DNA of 31,667 nucleotides from contig JAXFOQ010000015.1 of NCBI GenBank assembly GCA_034180345.1, forward strand, positions 1-31,667, in the 5' to 3' direction. Both the position numbers and the translations under genes were made by a program. Below are positions 23,219 to 31,466 of this stretch, piece by piece (position 1 is the stretch's first letter; every line of letters starts with the position of its first letter). Source of the DNA: RGIG5681 sp034180345. GTDB taxonomy: Bacteria; Bacillota_I; Bacilli_A; Erysipelotrichales; Erysipelotrichaceae. Below the pieces are notes generated by a model. The model saw nothing but the letters and a program-made list of their open reading frames with translations. It did not search any database and was not told the origin of the DNA.

Positions 23219-26170
23219 TTAATTATATTTCTTTTTAGCCTTTAACAATAAAGTCATGCCCGCAATCACAACAGTAATTGAAGTAATCATAAAGAAATTA
23301 TTATTTTCACCCAATCCTGGTAATGGAGCAGGAGTTACTGGCTTATTAACCTTGATATCTGAAACTTTCGCTAATTCACCACGATAGATAAAATTACTAA
23401 TCCAACGATAGAAATTTTCAGTATGGGTCTTATTGGTAGGATTACCAATATATACCAAAGTATCTTGATCATTAATTGTTCCACTGATAGCTACAACCTT
23501 ACCTGCTGATTTTTGATTATTTGGCCACCAACCAGCTAAATAATAATTTTCATCATTAATCTTCAATAATGATTTAAAGCCATCTGGTAATGATTCAATC
23601 CAACTACCTGAATTAGTATAGAATAAATCATCTTTATTATACCCACTAGTAAGTACACTTTGATCATCGGTAACGGTAGCTTTTAATAAACCCTCATGAG
23701 AATCATCGGTTGATTCTACATCAAAGCCCGCCAATAATCCTAATTTTTCTAAACGACTAGCAGCATCACCACCAATAATAATGGTTGGTTTTTTACCAAT
23801 CATATCACCATCATAGGCTGAACTTTCTAAGATATAAATATCAGCATCATCCGCATCATCAACAAATTCAAAGCCTAGTGGCTCTAAAGCATTTTTAGTA
23901 TCGCTTTGGATTGGGAAATCACCAGCCCAATAATAATGATGTGCAGGAGCATAAATCTTCAATGATTTAATTGGTTTACCAGTTACTTTTTTATCTACCA
24001 ATGGTTCTGCAAATAAAGCATAATCTTTGATTAATGTTTTATAAGTATCAGCATCCATAATGAAACCATCATCTGTTAAATAAACACTCTTACCATTTTT
24101 AATAGCACTATTAACAGCCTTAACAGCTTCAATTGATGAGTTGGCAACCTTATAGTAAGTAGCCTTATCATCAACACCACTTCTTGGTGCTTTGGTATGT
24201 TTTACTTCACCCAATTTGCCATCAAATAAGCCATCTTTATAAACAGCGATTGATTTGAAATCTCTCATTACCGGGAAGTCCATAACCACTTCAGCATACA
24301 TGGCATCCCAACTAGATAGATCAACGCCTCGATATAATACATGGTTGGCATAGCCGCGTTTAGCTTGAGCCATATCCACAACTAGATCGCCTTTTTTATA
24401 TTCACCAACATCCTCTTTTAATTGACTTACTTCAACACCATTGCGTTTAAAGTATTCGACCATCTTAAAGGCAGCTTCCATATTCTTATCATTAGTAACA
24501 CTCATCGGTATTACATAATAATCAGGGAAGAATTTACCATTTTCAATTTGTGGTCTTCCACCACTACCCTTATTTTCATCAACTAAAATATCATTGGCAC
24601 TCTTAGCCTCAATCTTATTGACACCTCTTGAGAAGAAGGTTAATTTATTTTCAAATAATTTAGTTAAATTTTCTTTAGCGTAATTAACGGCTGCAAGCCC
24701 TGTATGAATACCAGCTTGTAAAGATTCTTCATTGGCTTCAGGAATTTCTACTGTATGACCTAAAATGCCATGATATAAGGCATATACACCTGTATAACCC
24801 GAGAAGTTATCATCCCAGCTTTCACCCCACGCAATCTTAGGAATAATAAATTTATCATATTTAGAATTTCTAACTCCAGCCTTACCCATTTGAGTTGCTT
24901 CTTCTAAAGCAGTATCCGCAATTAAATCATATTCAAAGTTAATATCATGCGGTGGGGTTGCTGGTTCAATTAAGAAATCAGACACAAAGCCATGGAAGTC
25001 TAATAATGAAATTGGATTCCATTTATTAATTTGTTCAACAATGGCTCTGGTTTCAGGATTGGTTTGATAACCACTATCTCTATTAGGATCTAGTCCATTT
25101 TCAAGTGTTCTGGTATTTAATACATAACCATCTGGATTTTCAGTAAAATCAAACAAGAAAATAAACTTGTCTAATAATTCATTTACATTCAACTTCACAT
25201 CTTTATCAACTTCATTACCATTATCAGTAACAGTTGTCTTATAACTGATCATATCCTCAGTTGCAAATTTTTTAAATAACTCTGTAACAATATCAATGCC
25301 AGGTTGTTCATCAGCATGGGTATTGTTGAATAGAATTGGAACACGATAATTCAAAGTACCACTTTTTAATAGTGCGAGTGCCTTATCAGGATTTTTAAGC
25401 ATCAATGGTGAGGTTTCATTCAAATATTGATTGATAGCTTCCTCACTTTGGGCAATGATTGCCATCTTGATTGGTCGCCCATTGGCACTTTGTCCAATTT
25501 CCTCAAGCTTGATAATACGTCCATTATGATTTTGTGCAAGGATCGCATCAACTTCTTGAGTCATTTCTTCATAACTTCTAAAACCTTCATAGGGTCTTAA
25601 AGTAATATTTTTAGTGATGGTGATGTTGCCATCTTCACTAACACCCTTAAGCACATGTTCCCCAATTTGTTTACGATATTCACGACGAATATTTCCATAT
25701 TTTCTTCTTTCGCTTAAATCACTACCAAATAATGACTTAAAAGTGATTTCAAGTTTAGTATCTTCGCCATCAATATTACCATTTACAGTAACAAATTGTT
25801 GACCCTTATAACCACCAGCAGCATTAAGCGCCCAAGTCTTAACTTCTTCAATTGGCTTACCATCATAAGTCCATTTAATTTTAGTTAAGTCCAACTTGTT
25901 GCTTTTAATGACTTCACTAACATTAAAATCTAAAGTCATATAAACAACTTCATCTTTTAAATCGATTTGTTGTAAAGAAGCAGGAGCTTTTTGTCTGGTG
26001 ATATTATTATTTTCACCCAGCTCAACCTTCTTATCAGCTTCAACAACAGTAGTTACATTAGTATCATTTTCTAATGCACGAATAGATAATGTTTTAGTAC
26101 CAACTGTCGAAAACAACATAGACAAAGAAAAAATTAATGCTAAAACATTTTTAATTTGTTTGTTCCTCAT
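23219..26170 (-). CDS. Surface M14 metallocarboxypeptidase with wall-sorting-like tail
   Basis: The 983-residue protein has a signal peptide (residues 1-30), a 150-residue N-terminal region, and a zinc carboxypeptidase A-like domain (about 195-500). Zinc ligands are His285 and Glu288 (NTHADEQPG) and His393 (LDFHGF); substrate-binding residues are in LDPNRDSG (360-367); the catalytic Glu is Glu475 (GHTVEIPEA). A long C-terminal part (500-940) has no motif I recognise and may include a Rossmann-like or glutamine-amidotransferase-like fold. The end shows LPGLGENN (950-957), a hydrophobic stretch and KAKKKYN: the layout of a sortase signal, though the motif is not LPXTG. It likely trims peptides or peptidoglycan stems at the cell surface. 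A sortase gene lies upstream. A perfect cre site over its -35 box implies CcpA repression. Confidence 0.88.
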   Translation of the reverse strand: MRNKQIKNVLALIFSLSMLFSTVGTKTLSIRALENDTNVTTVVEADKKVELGENNNITRQKAPASLQQIDLKDEVVYMTLDFNVSEVIKSNKLDLTKIKWTYDGKPIEEVKTWALNAAGGYKGQQFVTVNGNIDGEDTKLEITFKSLFGSDLSERRKYGNIRREYRKQIGEHVLKGVSEDGNITITKNITLRPYEGFRSYEEMTQEVDAILAQNHNGRIIKLEEIGQSANGRPIKMAIIAQSEEAINQYLNETSPLMLKNPDKALALLKSGTLNYRVPILFNNTHADEQPGIDIVTELFKKFATEDMISYKTTVTDNGNEVDKDVKLNVNELLDKFIFLFDFTENPDGYVLNTRTLENGLDPNRDSGYQTNPETRAIVEQINKWNPISLLDFHGFVSDFLIEPATPPHDINFEYDLIADTALEEATQMGKAGVRNSKYDKFIIPKIAWGESWDDNFSGYTGVYALYHGILGHTVEIPEANEESLQAGIHTGLAAVNYAKENLTKLFENKLTFFSRGVNKIEAKSANDILVDENKGSGGRPQIENGKFFPDYYVIPMSVTNDKNMEAAFKMVEYFKRNGVEVSQLKEDVGEYKKGDLVVDMAQAKRGYANHVLYRGVDLSSWDAMYAEVVMDFPVMRDFKSIAVYKDGLFDGKLGEVKHTKAPRSGVDDKATYYKVANSSIEAVKAVNSAIKNGKSVYLTDDGFIMDADTYKTLIKDYALFAEPLVDKKVTGKPIKSLKIYAPAHHYYWAGDFPIQSDTKNALEPLGFEFVDDADDADIYILESSAYDGDMIGKKPTIIIGGDAASRLEKLGLLAGFDVESTDDSHEGLLKATVTDDQSVLTSGYNKDDLFYTNSGSWIESLPDGFKSLLKINDENYYLAGWWPNNQKSAGKVVAISGTINDQDTLVYIGNPTNKTHTENFYRWISNFIYRGELAKVSDIKVNKPVTPAPLPGLGENNNFFMITSITVVIAGMTLLLKAKKKYN

Positions 26171-26198
26171 AATCCTCCTTTATTAACAACCTAAACAC

Positions 26199-26227
26199 AT
26201 TATATATAATAAAATCATTAATGTAAA
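26199..26227 (-). promoter_or_regulatory. Promoter of the M14 carboxypeptidase gene
   Basis: On the minus strand TTTACA (26222-26227) and TATAAT (26199-26204) are exactly 17 bp apart. The start lies about 20 nt before the AAAGGAGG ribosome site and ATG. The -35 hexamer is part of a cre site. Confidence 0.75.
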
Positions 26228-26235
26228 CGATTACA
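26222..26235. promoter_or_regulatory. cre site (CcpA operator) over the M14 promoter
   Basis: TGTAAACGATTACA matches the cre consensus TGNAANCGNNNNCA at every defined position and is nearly palindromic. It covers the -35 box of the M14 gene, so CcpA binding would block the promoter when a preferred sugar is present. Confidence 0.72.
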
Positions 26236-26254
26236 TAAAGTATTTGTACTTTAT
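26235..26254. promoter_or_regulatory. Palindrome next to the cre site
   Basis: ATAAAGTA (26235-26242) and TACTTTAT (26247-26254) form a perfect 8-bp inverted repeat with a 4-nt centre, directly upstream of the cre site and M14 promoter. It may be a second regulator's operator. The rest of 26255-26373 shows nothing recognisable. Confidence 0.35.
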
Positions 26255-26373
26255 TATTGTGTAAACAATAAATAGTCATATTTAATTATTATATTTGTTA
26301 TATATAAATATTAAAAACAGTTTAAAAATTATATACTTTACCAAAAAACCTTAACTTACCCATCTAAAATAAA

Positions 26374-26401
26374 AAATCTTGGAATCAATCTTCCAAGATT
26401 T
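26374..26401 (-). terminator. Terminator of the sortase gene
   Basis: A perfect 11-bp stem joins AAATCTTGGAA (26374-26384) and TTCCAAGATTT (26391-26401) with a 6-nt loop. On the minus strand it is followed by a T-run (TTTTTTATTTT), a classic intrinsic terminator. Confidence 0.88.
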
Positions 26402-26412
26402 CAATCTTTAAT

Positions 26413-27129
26413 TTATTGGGCCTTTTCCATTGCCTCTTTAGTATATGGAATAGTCTTTTCTAAAGTTCCAACCGCAAAGAAGCGATCAAATTTATCCTCA
26501 GCAATCTTATAACAAGTCATCAGGGTAATGATTGGCTTTTCACCATATTCAGCCATTCTTTCATCATCTAACATATATAAGGCATAAGGGTCGGTGATTT
26601 TAGTTTCTTTAATACGATAAATATAAATATTTTCTTTATCAGTAATTCTTACTTCATCTCCCTCTTTAGCATCTAATAACTCATGAAATAATACCCCACT
26701 ATCAAGGGCGCGGTGTCCAGCAACAGTATAATTACCCTTACCCATTTCCTGGTCAGCCTTCATGGTTCCAGCACCCGCAACCAAATTTGCCTCATCAACA
26801 CCCTTAAACAAGGTTAAATTGATGTGACGATTAGGAATAACGATTTGTCCAATAATGTTTTCAACATTATATTTATCAATATTGCCCCAAGTTCCAGTGG
26901 TTGAAATATTGTTGACCTTTTCAAAGTCAAAGCTCGCTTTTGAGTCTTTATTCTTTTTAATTTTGTCGGCCGACAACTCATTAGTGCTTGCCTTTTGTTG
27001 GTTGTGCTTAATAATTGCACTGTTAAAACGTGGAATTAAGAATATAATTAAACCCACCAATATCAAAACAATACCTATTAACACTAAAGTTTTTGAATTT
27101 CTACGATTTCTTTTCATTTTATTTTTCAT
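26413..27129 (-). CDS. Class A-like sortase
   Basis: The 238-residue protein has a basic N-terminus, one membrane anchor (residues 13-32) and an extracellular sortase domain (about 85-225). The catalytic triad is visible: His139 (TVAGHR), Cys206 (ITLMTC) and Arg216 (DRFFAVG). Sortases cleave LPXTG-type signals and join surface proteins to peptidoglycan. The N-terminal anchor and length fit class A. The gene lies between the M14 protein, which has a sorting-like tail, and a broken LPKTG protein, its likely local substrates. A good promoter puts -10 only 6 nt before the ATG and no ribosome site is present, so the mRNA may be leaderless. Confidence 0.92.
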   Translation of the reverse strand: MKNKMKRNRRNSKTLVLIGIVLILVGLIIFLIPRFNSAIIKHNQQKASTNELSADKIKKNKDSKASFDFEKVNNISTTGTWGNIDKYNVENIIGQIVIPNRHINLTLFKGVDEANLVAGAGTMKADQEMGKGNYTVAGHRALDSGVLFHELLDAKEGDEVRITDKENIYIYRIKETKITDPYALYMLDDERMAEYGEKPIITLMTCYKIAEDKFDRFFAVGTLEKTIPYTKEAMEKAQ

Positions 27130-27135
27130 ATATTA

Positions 27136-27164
27136 ATTATAATAACTAATACTTTTAACTGCAA
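27136..27164 (-). promoter_or_regulatory. Promoter of the sortase gene
   Basis: On the minus strand TTGCAG (27159-27164) and TATAAT (27136-27141) are 17 bp apart. Only 6 nt separate the -10 box from the ATG at 27129, predicting a leaderless transcript. Confidence 0.65.
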
Positions 27165-27173
27165 CAATAAGAA

Positions 27174-27201
27174 ATTAAAGAGGTGTTTATACCTCTTTAA
27201 T
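27174..27201 (-). terminator. Terminator of the LPKTG protein gene
   Basis: A perfect 11-bp stem joins ATTAAAGAGGT (27174-27184) and ACCTCTTTAAT (27191-27201), 10 nt past the stop codon of the LPKTG gene, followed by a T-rich tract on the minus strand. Confidence 0.82.
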
Positions 27202-27211
27202 ATTGTTTTAA

Positions 27212-28761
27212 TTAAATGTTATTATCTTCTCTTTTTTTAATGCCGCCTACAGACAACAATAATCCGAGCCCTGCCAAAGCAAATGCCAATCCGCCGAAAC
27301 TCAAACTGCCGGTTTTTGGTAAAATGTGCTTTTTAGCAGGAACAAGAGGTGTTAAAGGAATAATCACAGGTTTACTTTCTTTTACCACCTTATGAGTAAG
27401 TTGAATGGTTGTATCATCTTGGGCAAGGGCATCTCTTCCTGATGGAAGTTGTTTAGAATCCCAAATAAAATCAAAGTTGATGGTTTTACTGTTGAGGTTG
27501 GCGGTTGATGTGAATGTACCGTTTACCTTGCCTACCGTTGTTAATAATTGATCGTTATTAACCTTGTCTTCTTTTACGGTAATATCATTAAGGGTGATAT
27601 TGATGGTATCTTCAACTTTATTGACGGCATCTTTTAACTGCTTGTAGTTATCGATGATAAGATTCTGTTTTAAACCGAAGGTAACCGTTACTTTATTACC
27701 TGAAGTTTTAACCTCGGTAACTTCAAAGGTATCGGCTACACCTTCCAAGACAACATTATCCTTGGTAAATGTCGGAATGTTTAATTCCATAGGGAAGGTG
27801 ATGTCGGCTGTAAAATTAAATTTAGAATCTTTTAGAGTAATATTTTCAAAATTAGGTTGACCTACATTATGTTGGTTTTCAATTAAAGCCATTTGTTGTT
27901 TAATAGGTTTGACTATTAAAGAACCTGTGAAATTAATCTTATCCTTTGTATTTAAAGGTAGGGCGGCATCGTGTTGAGTGTTGCCGTTTGAAAGAAGATC
28001 ACCTTCCAATGTTCCTTTGTAAGGAATGTTGAGGGGTTTATCCTGTTTTGCTGTAAAAAGAGGTAATTTTAATTCATCCGTTTTAATGTCGGCAACAACG
28101 ATAGTACCGACAAGCCAATGTGAATATTCAAGCTTACTTTCGCCTTTTCCGCTAATGACATAAGAATCATAATCTTTGCCTTGTTTTGCCATAACCTCAT
28201 ACGGAACTTCAATATTTATAAGCGGATTGCCTTTTAAATCTTGTTCATATAAACCGAAAAAAGTTCCATAATCCGACCAATTATGATATTTAAAAGCTAA
28301 ATCCAAAACATTATCTTTTATTTTTTTATCAACAATATGAATTGCTTTTGAGGTTGAGGTTATCTTAATTTTATCTTCCTTAATCACGGTTCCTTCAGGA
28401 AAAACAATTTGATAATTTAATTGTGGAAATGTATTTCCGGGACCGCTCATTACTTTGCCCGGAATACGGTAATTACTGAAATTTTTGACAGCATCTTTAT
28501 TTTATTTATAAAAATCCTCCAGTTTTTAATTGTTTTTGATATTCGATTTGAGAACACCTGAAAACGACTCGTTCCTGATTAATTCTTTAGTTCCCGATTT
28601 TACTTCCAACTCTTTGACTTCGGAAGGTTCAAAATACTTAACCATATTTATGGTTGTATTAATTAACCCCCCCCGTCTTTAGCATCGGTTTTAATACCGT
28701 TAATGCCGATGATTGTAAAAACAAGAAGTAAAGATAAGAATAAATTTGTGATTTTCTTCAT
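27212..28761 (-). pseudogene. LPKTG surface protein gene broken by a G8 tract and two stops
   Basis: From 28450 the frame codes for 412 residues of an extracellular, probably beta-rich protein ending in a full sorting signal: LPKTG (377-381), hydrophobic stretch, KKRE tail. This part has no signal peptide and no ribosome site. Those lie further up: AAGGAG, then ATG at 28761 and a good signal peptide (MKKITNLFLSLLLVFTIIG). That frame ends at once in a run of eight G (28667-28674). With nine or six G it continues for about 48 codons and joins the LPKTG frame, interrupted only by TAA at 28526-28528 and 28502-28504. The gene once was probably about 515 residues. It is now nonfunctional unless the G-run and both stops are sequencing errors. 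A -10 box (TATAAT, 28783-28788) remains. Confidence 0.75.
28667..28674 (-). repeat. G8 homopolymer in the broken surface protein gene
   Basis: Eight C on the plus strand (G on the coding strand) lie just behind the signal peptide code. Such tracts slip during replication and switch surface genes on and off in some bacteria. Here slippage alone would not restore the product because two stops follow. Confidence 0.7.
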
Positions 28762-28823
28762 ACTTTTCTCCTTCACAAGACAATTATACACTTTAAATTT
28801 ACATATTGATACATTTTTAACAA

Positions 28824-28847
28824 ATCCCCGCTCAAGCAAGCGGGGAT
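28824..28847 (-). terminator. Terminator of the pyrophosphatase gene
   Basis: A GC-rich perfect 9-bp stem joins ATCCCCGCT (28824-28832) and AGCGGGGAT (28839-28847) with a 6-nt loop, 9 nt past the stop codon. A short T-run follows on the minus strand. Confidence 0.85.
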
Positions 28848-28856
28848 AAATATAAA

Positions 28857-30488
28857 TTAATTTTTCTTGACAAAGACTTCGGTAACCATCGGAACAATTT
28901 GTTTTTTACGGGAAATGACCTTTTCCATAAAACCGTTTTCATCGGTATGCTCCTTTAAATATTCTGCCACCATATCAGCCTTACTGTTTCCTGATACCAA
29001 AAAGTAAGAACCCATACCATTAGGATCGGTAAGTGCCAACAACAATACATCATACTTACTCATCGTACATACTTCATCCATATATTCTTGTAAGCCCACT
29101 TTAACTTGTTCAAATTCATCACGATTTTTACATTGCGTTTGAGCTATAGCTACCCGATTATCTTCAATACTAAATTCTTTAAAATCTTCATAGACGATGT
29201 CAACATAGCGTTTTTCAAGAATTGAAGCACTGGCATTAATAATTCCCTCAGCCAATTCATTAGGATCAACCTTGGCAATCTTGGCTAACTTCTTGATTAA
29301 TTCATGATCAATTTCCGATGTTGTCGGTGATTTCAAATTCAAAGTATCAGCAATAATTCCACCCATCAATAAACCTGCCATCTCTTTGGTTAAGGCAATC
29401 TTATATTCAAAATATTTTAAGGCAACAATACTACAAGTAGAACCGATAACCATACAAGTATAGGGTATCGGATTAGAAGTTTTGATGCCTCCAAGTCGAT
29501 GGTGATCAATAACCTCAATCACTTCCCCATGTTCTAAGTCGGGTACGCTTTGTTTGTATTCGTTATGATCAACCAGAATAAATTTCTTCTTTTCATAATT
29601 AAATAAGTGGTAGCGTGATATTGCCCCTACAACTCGCTTCTTATCATCTAATACCGGATAACTTCTAAATCTAGTTTTAGAAATACGGGTACTTGCATCT
29701 TCAACCGACTCATTCAAGCTAAAGCTAATAACATCCTTAACCATGATATTTTCAATACTAGGAGATTGGAAAATAAGTTGTGAAACCATTAACGGACTCA
29801 ATGATGTATGGATGACCGATACATTTTTAGCCTTGGCCATTTCTAAGGTAACACTGTCAATCCAGTTTTCACCCACAATAACGATTAAGCTTGAACCTGA
29901 TTCAATACAACGCCTTTGGGTTTCTGGTTGGTTGGAAACAATTGTAATGCTACCCTCAGTAATATTGGCTGCGGTATTGGCATTAGGAAAAAACTCTACC
30001 ATTCCCGTATTCTTAAAATCATCAGCACGATTAAGCACGGTAGCTTTTAGCGTTTTAATGATATTTTCAAGACTGGCAGTACTCATCATATAGCATAAAT
30101 CTATTTCATTTACTGTCCATAAACTGGTTAAGTTAGAGATAGAAACAACACCTTCAAGATGCTTTTGATTATCAACCACAAAGATACCCTTACTGGTGCG
30201 TTTTAATACTAAATCTAAGGCCTCTTTCATGGTAAGGTCTTTAGTTACCAGATAGGCATCATCAATATCAATATCATTAATTGTACATTTGGCGGTATAA
30301 ATGTGTGTTGGCTCATCAAAACCAAATCGTTCTAGTAAATAATCTGTTTCCAATGAAACCCTACCCAGTCTTCCCGGTACACAATTATAGCCCAATTCTT
30401 TTTTTAAATTAGCGTAAGCAATCGCACTTGCGATCGCATCGGTATCGGGGTTTAAATGCCCCGTAACAAAAATTGGTTTTTCTTTCAT
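28857..30488 (-). CDS. ppaC: Manganese-dependent family II inorganic pyrophosphatase with CBS and DRTGG domains
   Basis: The 543-residue enzyme hydrolyses pyrophosphate to phosphate in the cytoplasm. The DHH-type catalytic region starts with GHLNPDTDAI (residues 10-19), which supplies His and Asp metal ligands, and continues after the insert with LVDHNEY and VIDHHRLGG. Between them lie a CBS domain (about 72-120), a DRTGG-like domain (about 125-245) and a second CBS domain (about 250-305), the regulatory insert that binds adenine nucleotides in this subfamily. The C-terminal DHHA2 domain ends the protein. Length fits the CBS subtype. No ribosome site is seen; TATTAT (30495-30500) lies 6 nt before the ATG and TATAAT at 30503-30508, so the mRNA may be leaderless or nearly so. 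Confidence 0.95.
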   Translation of the reverse strand: MKEKPIFVTGHLNPDTDAIASAIAYANLKKELGYNCVPGRLGRVSLETDYLLERFGFDEPTHIYTAKCTINDIDIDDAYLVTKDLTMKEALDLVLKRTSKGIFVVDNQKHLEGVVSISNLTSLWTVNEIDLCYMMSTASLENIIKTLKATVLNRADDFKNTGMVEFFPNANTAANITEGSITIVSNQPETQRRCIESGSSLIVIVGENWIDSVTLEMAKAKNVSVIHTSLSPLMVSQLIFQSPSIENIMVKDVISFSLNESVEDASTRISKTRFRSYPVLDDKKRVVGAISRYHLFNYEKKKFILVDHNEYKQSVPDLEHGEVIEVIDHHRLGGIKTSNPIPYTCMVIGSTCSIVALKYFEYKIALTKEMAGLLMGGIIADTLNLKSPTTSEIDHELIKKLAKIAKVDPNELAEGIINASASILEKRYVDIVYEDFKEFSIEDNRVAIAQTQCKNRDEFEQVKVGLQEYMDEVCTMSKYDVLLLALTDPNGMGSYFLVSGNSKADMVAEYLKEHTDENGFMEKVISRKKQIVPMVTEVFVKKN

Positions 30489-30550
30489 AAATATATAATA
30501 GCATTATAATTTTTAAATAAATGCTCTTTTATGTGAAGAAATTATGAATT

Positions 30551-31156
30551 TTATTTATTTTTTATAATTTCGTTTATTTTTTCAATACTGATGACTCCCG
30601 ATCTTAAAATTTTATGGTTGGCACAATCATAAATAGTGCTGGAAATTTCACTAAGCGCATCAGCCTCAACAATCATATCAACCAAATCTTCAAATTGAGC
30701 CTTTACATCCTTAAAATATTTCAAGCTCGGAGCATTGGAATAATTACAGCTTGTAACAAACATCGGACAACCAAGTTGATTAATCATCGTTAAAATAAAA
30801 TCATCATCAGGTATTCTAATTGCCACGGTATCTTGATTATTAGTAAAAACAGCTTCAAGGCTTGGTTTCTTCTTTAAAATATAGGTTATGGCTCCAGGCC
30901 CTAAAGTTTTAATTAAATGTTCATCATCAGCATTTACTTCCGCAATTTCTTTGACCATCTTTATATTAGAACACATAATCGGCAAAGGCTTATGCGCCTC
31001 GCGATTTTTAATCTCCTTAATGCGATTGTGGGCTGCTAAATTACCAGTCATACAACCCAGACCAAAAACCGTATCTGTTGGAAAGGCAATAACTTGTCCT
31101 GATTTTAGTTTACTTACAATTTGTTCAACATCATTTTTACGATATATTAGTGCCAT
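30551..31156 (-). CDS. YrdC-domain threonylcarbamoyl-AMP synthase (TsaC/Sua5 family)
   Basis: The 201-residue protein consists of one YrdC domain. It makes threonylcarbamoyl-AMP from threonine, bicarbonate and ATP, the first step of the t6A37 tRNA modification. Visible signatures are VIAFPTDTVFGLGC (residues 21-34), the KNREAHKPLPI segment with the KxR..K binding residues (about 51-61), and TSCNYSNAPS with the SxN motif. The extra Sua5 domain found in Bacillus YwlC is absent, so it is of the short TsaC type. The YciO subfamily, whose role is less clear, is an alternative. AAGGGG precedes the ATG. It lies 62 nt upstream of the pyrophosphatase gene on the same strand. Confidence 0.88.
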   Translation of the reverse strand: MALIYRKNDVEQIVSKLKSGQVIAFPTDTVFGLGCMTGNLAAHNRIKEIKNREAHKPLPIMCSNIKMVKEIAEVNADDEHLIKTLGPGAITYILKKKPSLEAVFTNNQDTVAIRIPDDDFILTMINQLGCPMFVTSCNYSNAPSLKYFKDVKAQFEDLVDMIVEADALSEISSTIYDCANHKILRSGVISIEKINEIIKNK

Positions 31157-31256
31157 ACATACCCCTTACTAAATTTTTTTACTGTAATATAGCTATTTTT
31201 ATTACATTAAAACAACTATTACTATACAATTATAGTATGAAAAAGGAGATCGCAAA

Positions 31257-31367
31257 ATAACTAAACAAATTTCAAGAAACTTATTTTTGTTTTTAATGAG
31301 TTTTTTACTAATCGTCAGCATTTTCTCAATTAAAAATATCAACGCTAAACCCGTCTTTAGAAGTTAG
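31257..31367 (+). pseudogene. Secreted-protein remnant with ATA in place of the start codon
   Basis: AGGAG (31244-31248) is followed at normal 8-nt spacing by ATA, then by codons for a perfect signal peptide: TKQISRNLFLFLMSFLL, more hydrophobic residues and INAKP as a cleavage region. TAG at 31365-31367 ends the frame after 36 codons. The obvious reading is a former ATG start mutated to ATA and a gene body lost, with a transposase now about 100 nt downstream. An overlapping frame (ATG at 31236) yields only seven codons. Confidence 0.45.
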
Positions 31368-31411
31368 CACCATTTTTATTTAGGAGATAAAAAAATATAA
31401 TATGAAAATAG

Positions 31412-31434
31412 ACCGTAAATAAGCGGTTTTTTTT
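31412..31434 (+). terminator. Short terminator-like hairpin
   Basis: ACCG (31412-31415) pairs with CGGT (31424-31427), followed by eight T. The stem is only 4 bp. It sits between the secreted-protein remnant and the transposase and may end outside transcripts. A six-codon frame (ATG at 31402, behind AGGAG) leads into it. Confidence 0.4.
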
Positions 31435-31466
31435 GATGTGAAAAATATTTTAATTTTTTTGATTAT

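Noticed and set aside
28502..28528. TAA read as a sense codon in the surface protein gene
   Set aside because: Many intact genes in the window end with TAA, so reassignment is excluded; nonsense mutation or sequence error is simpler.
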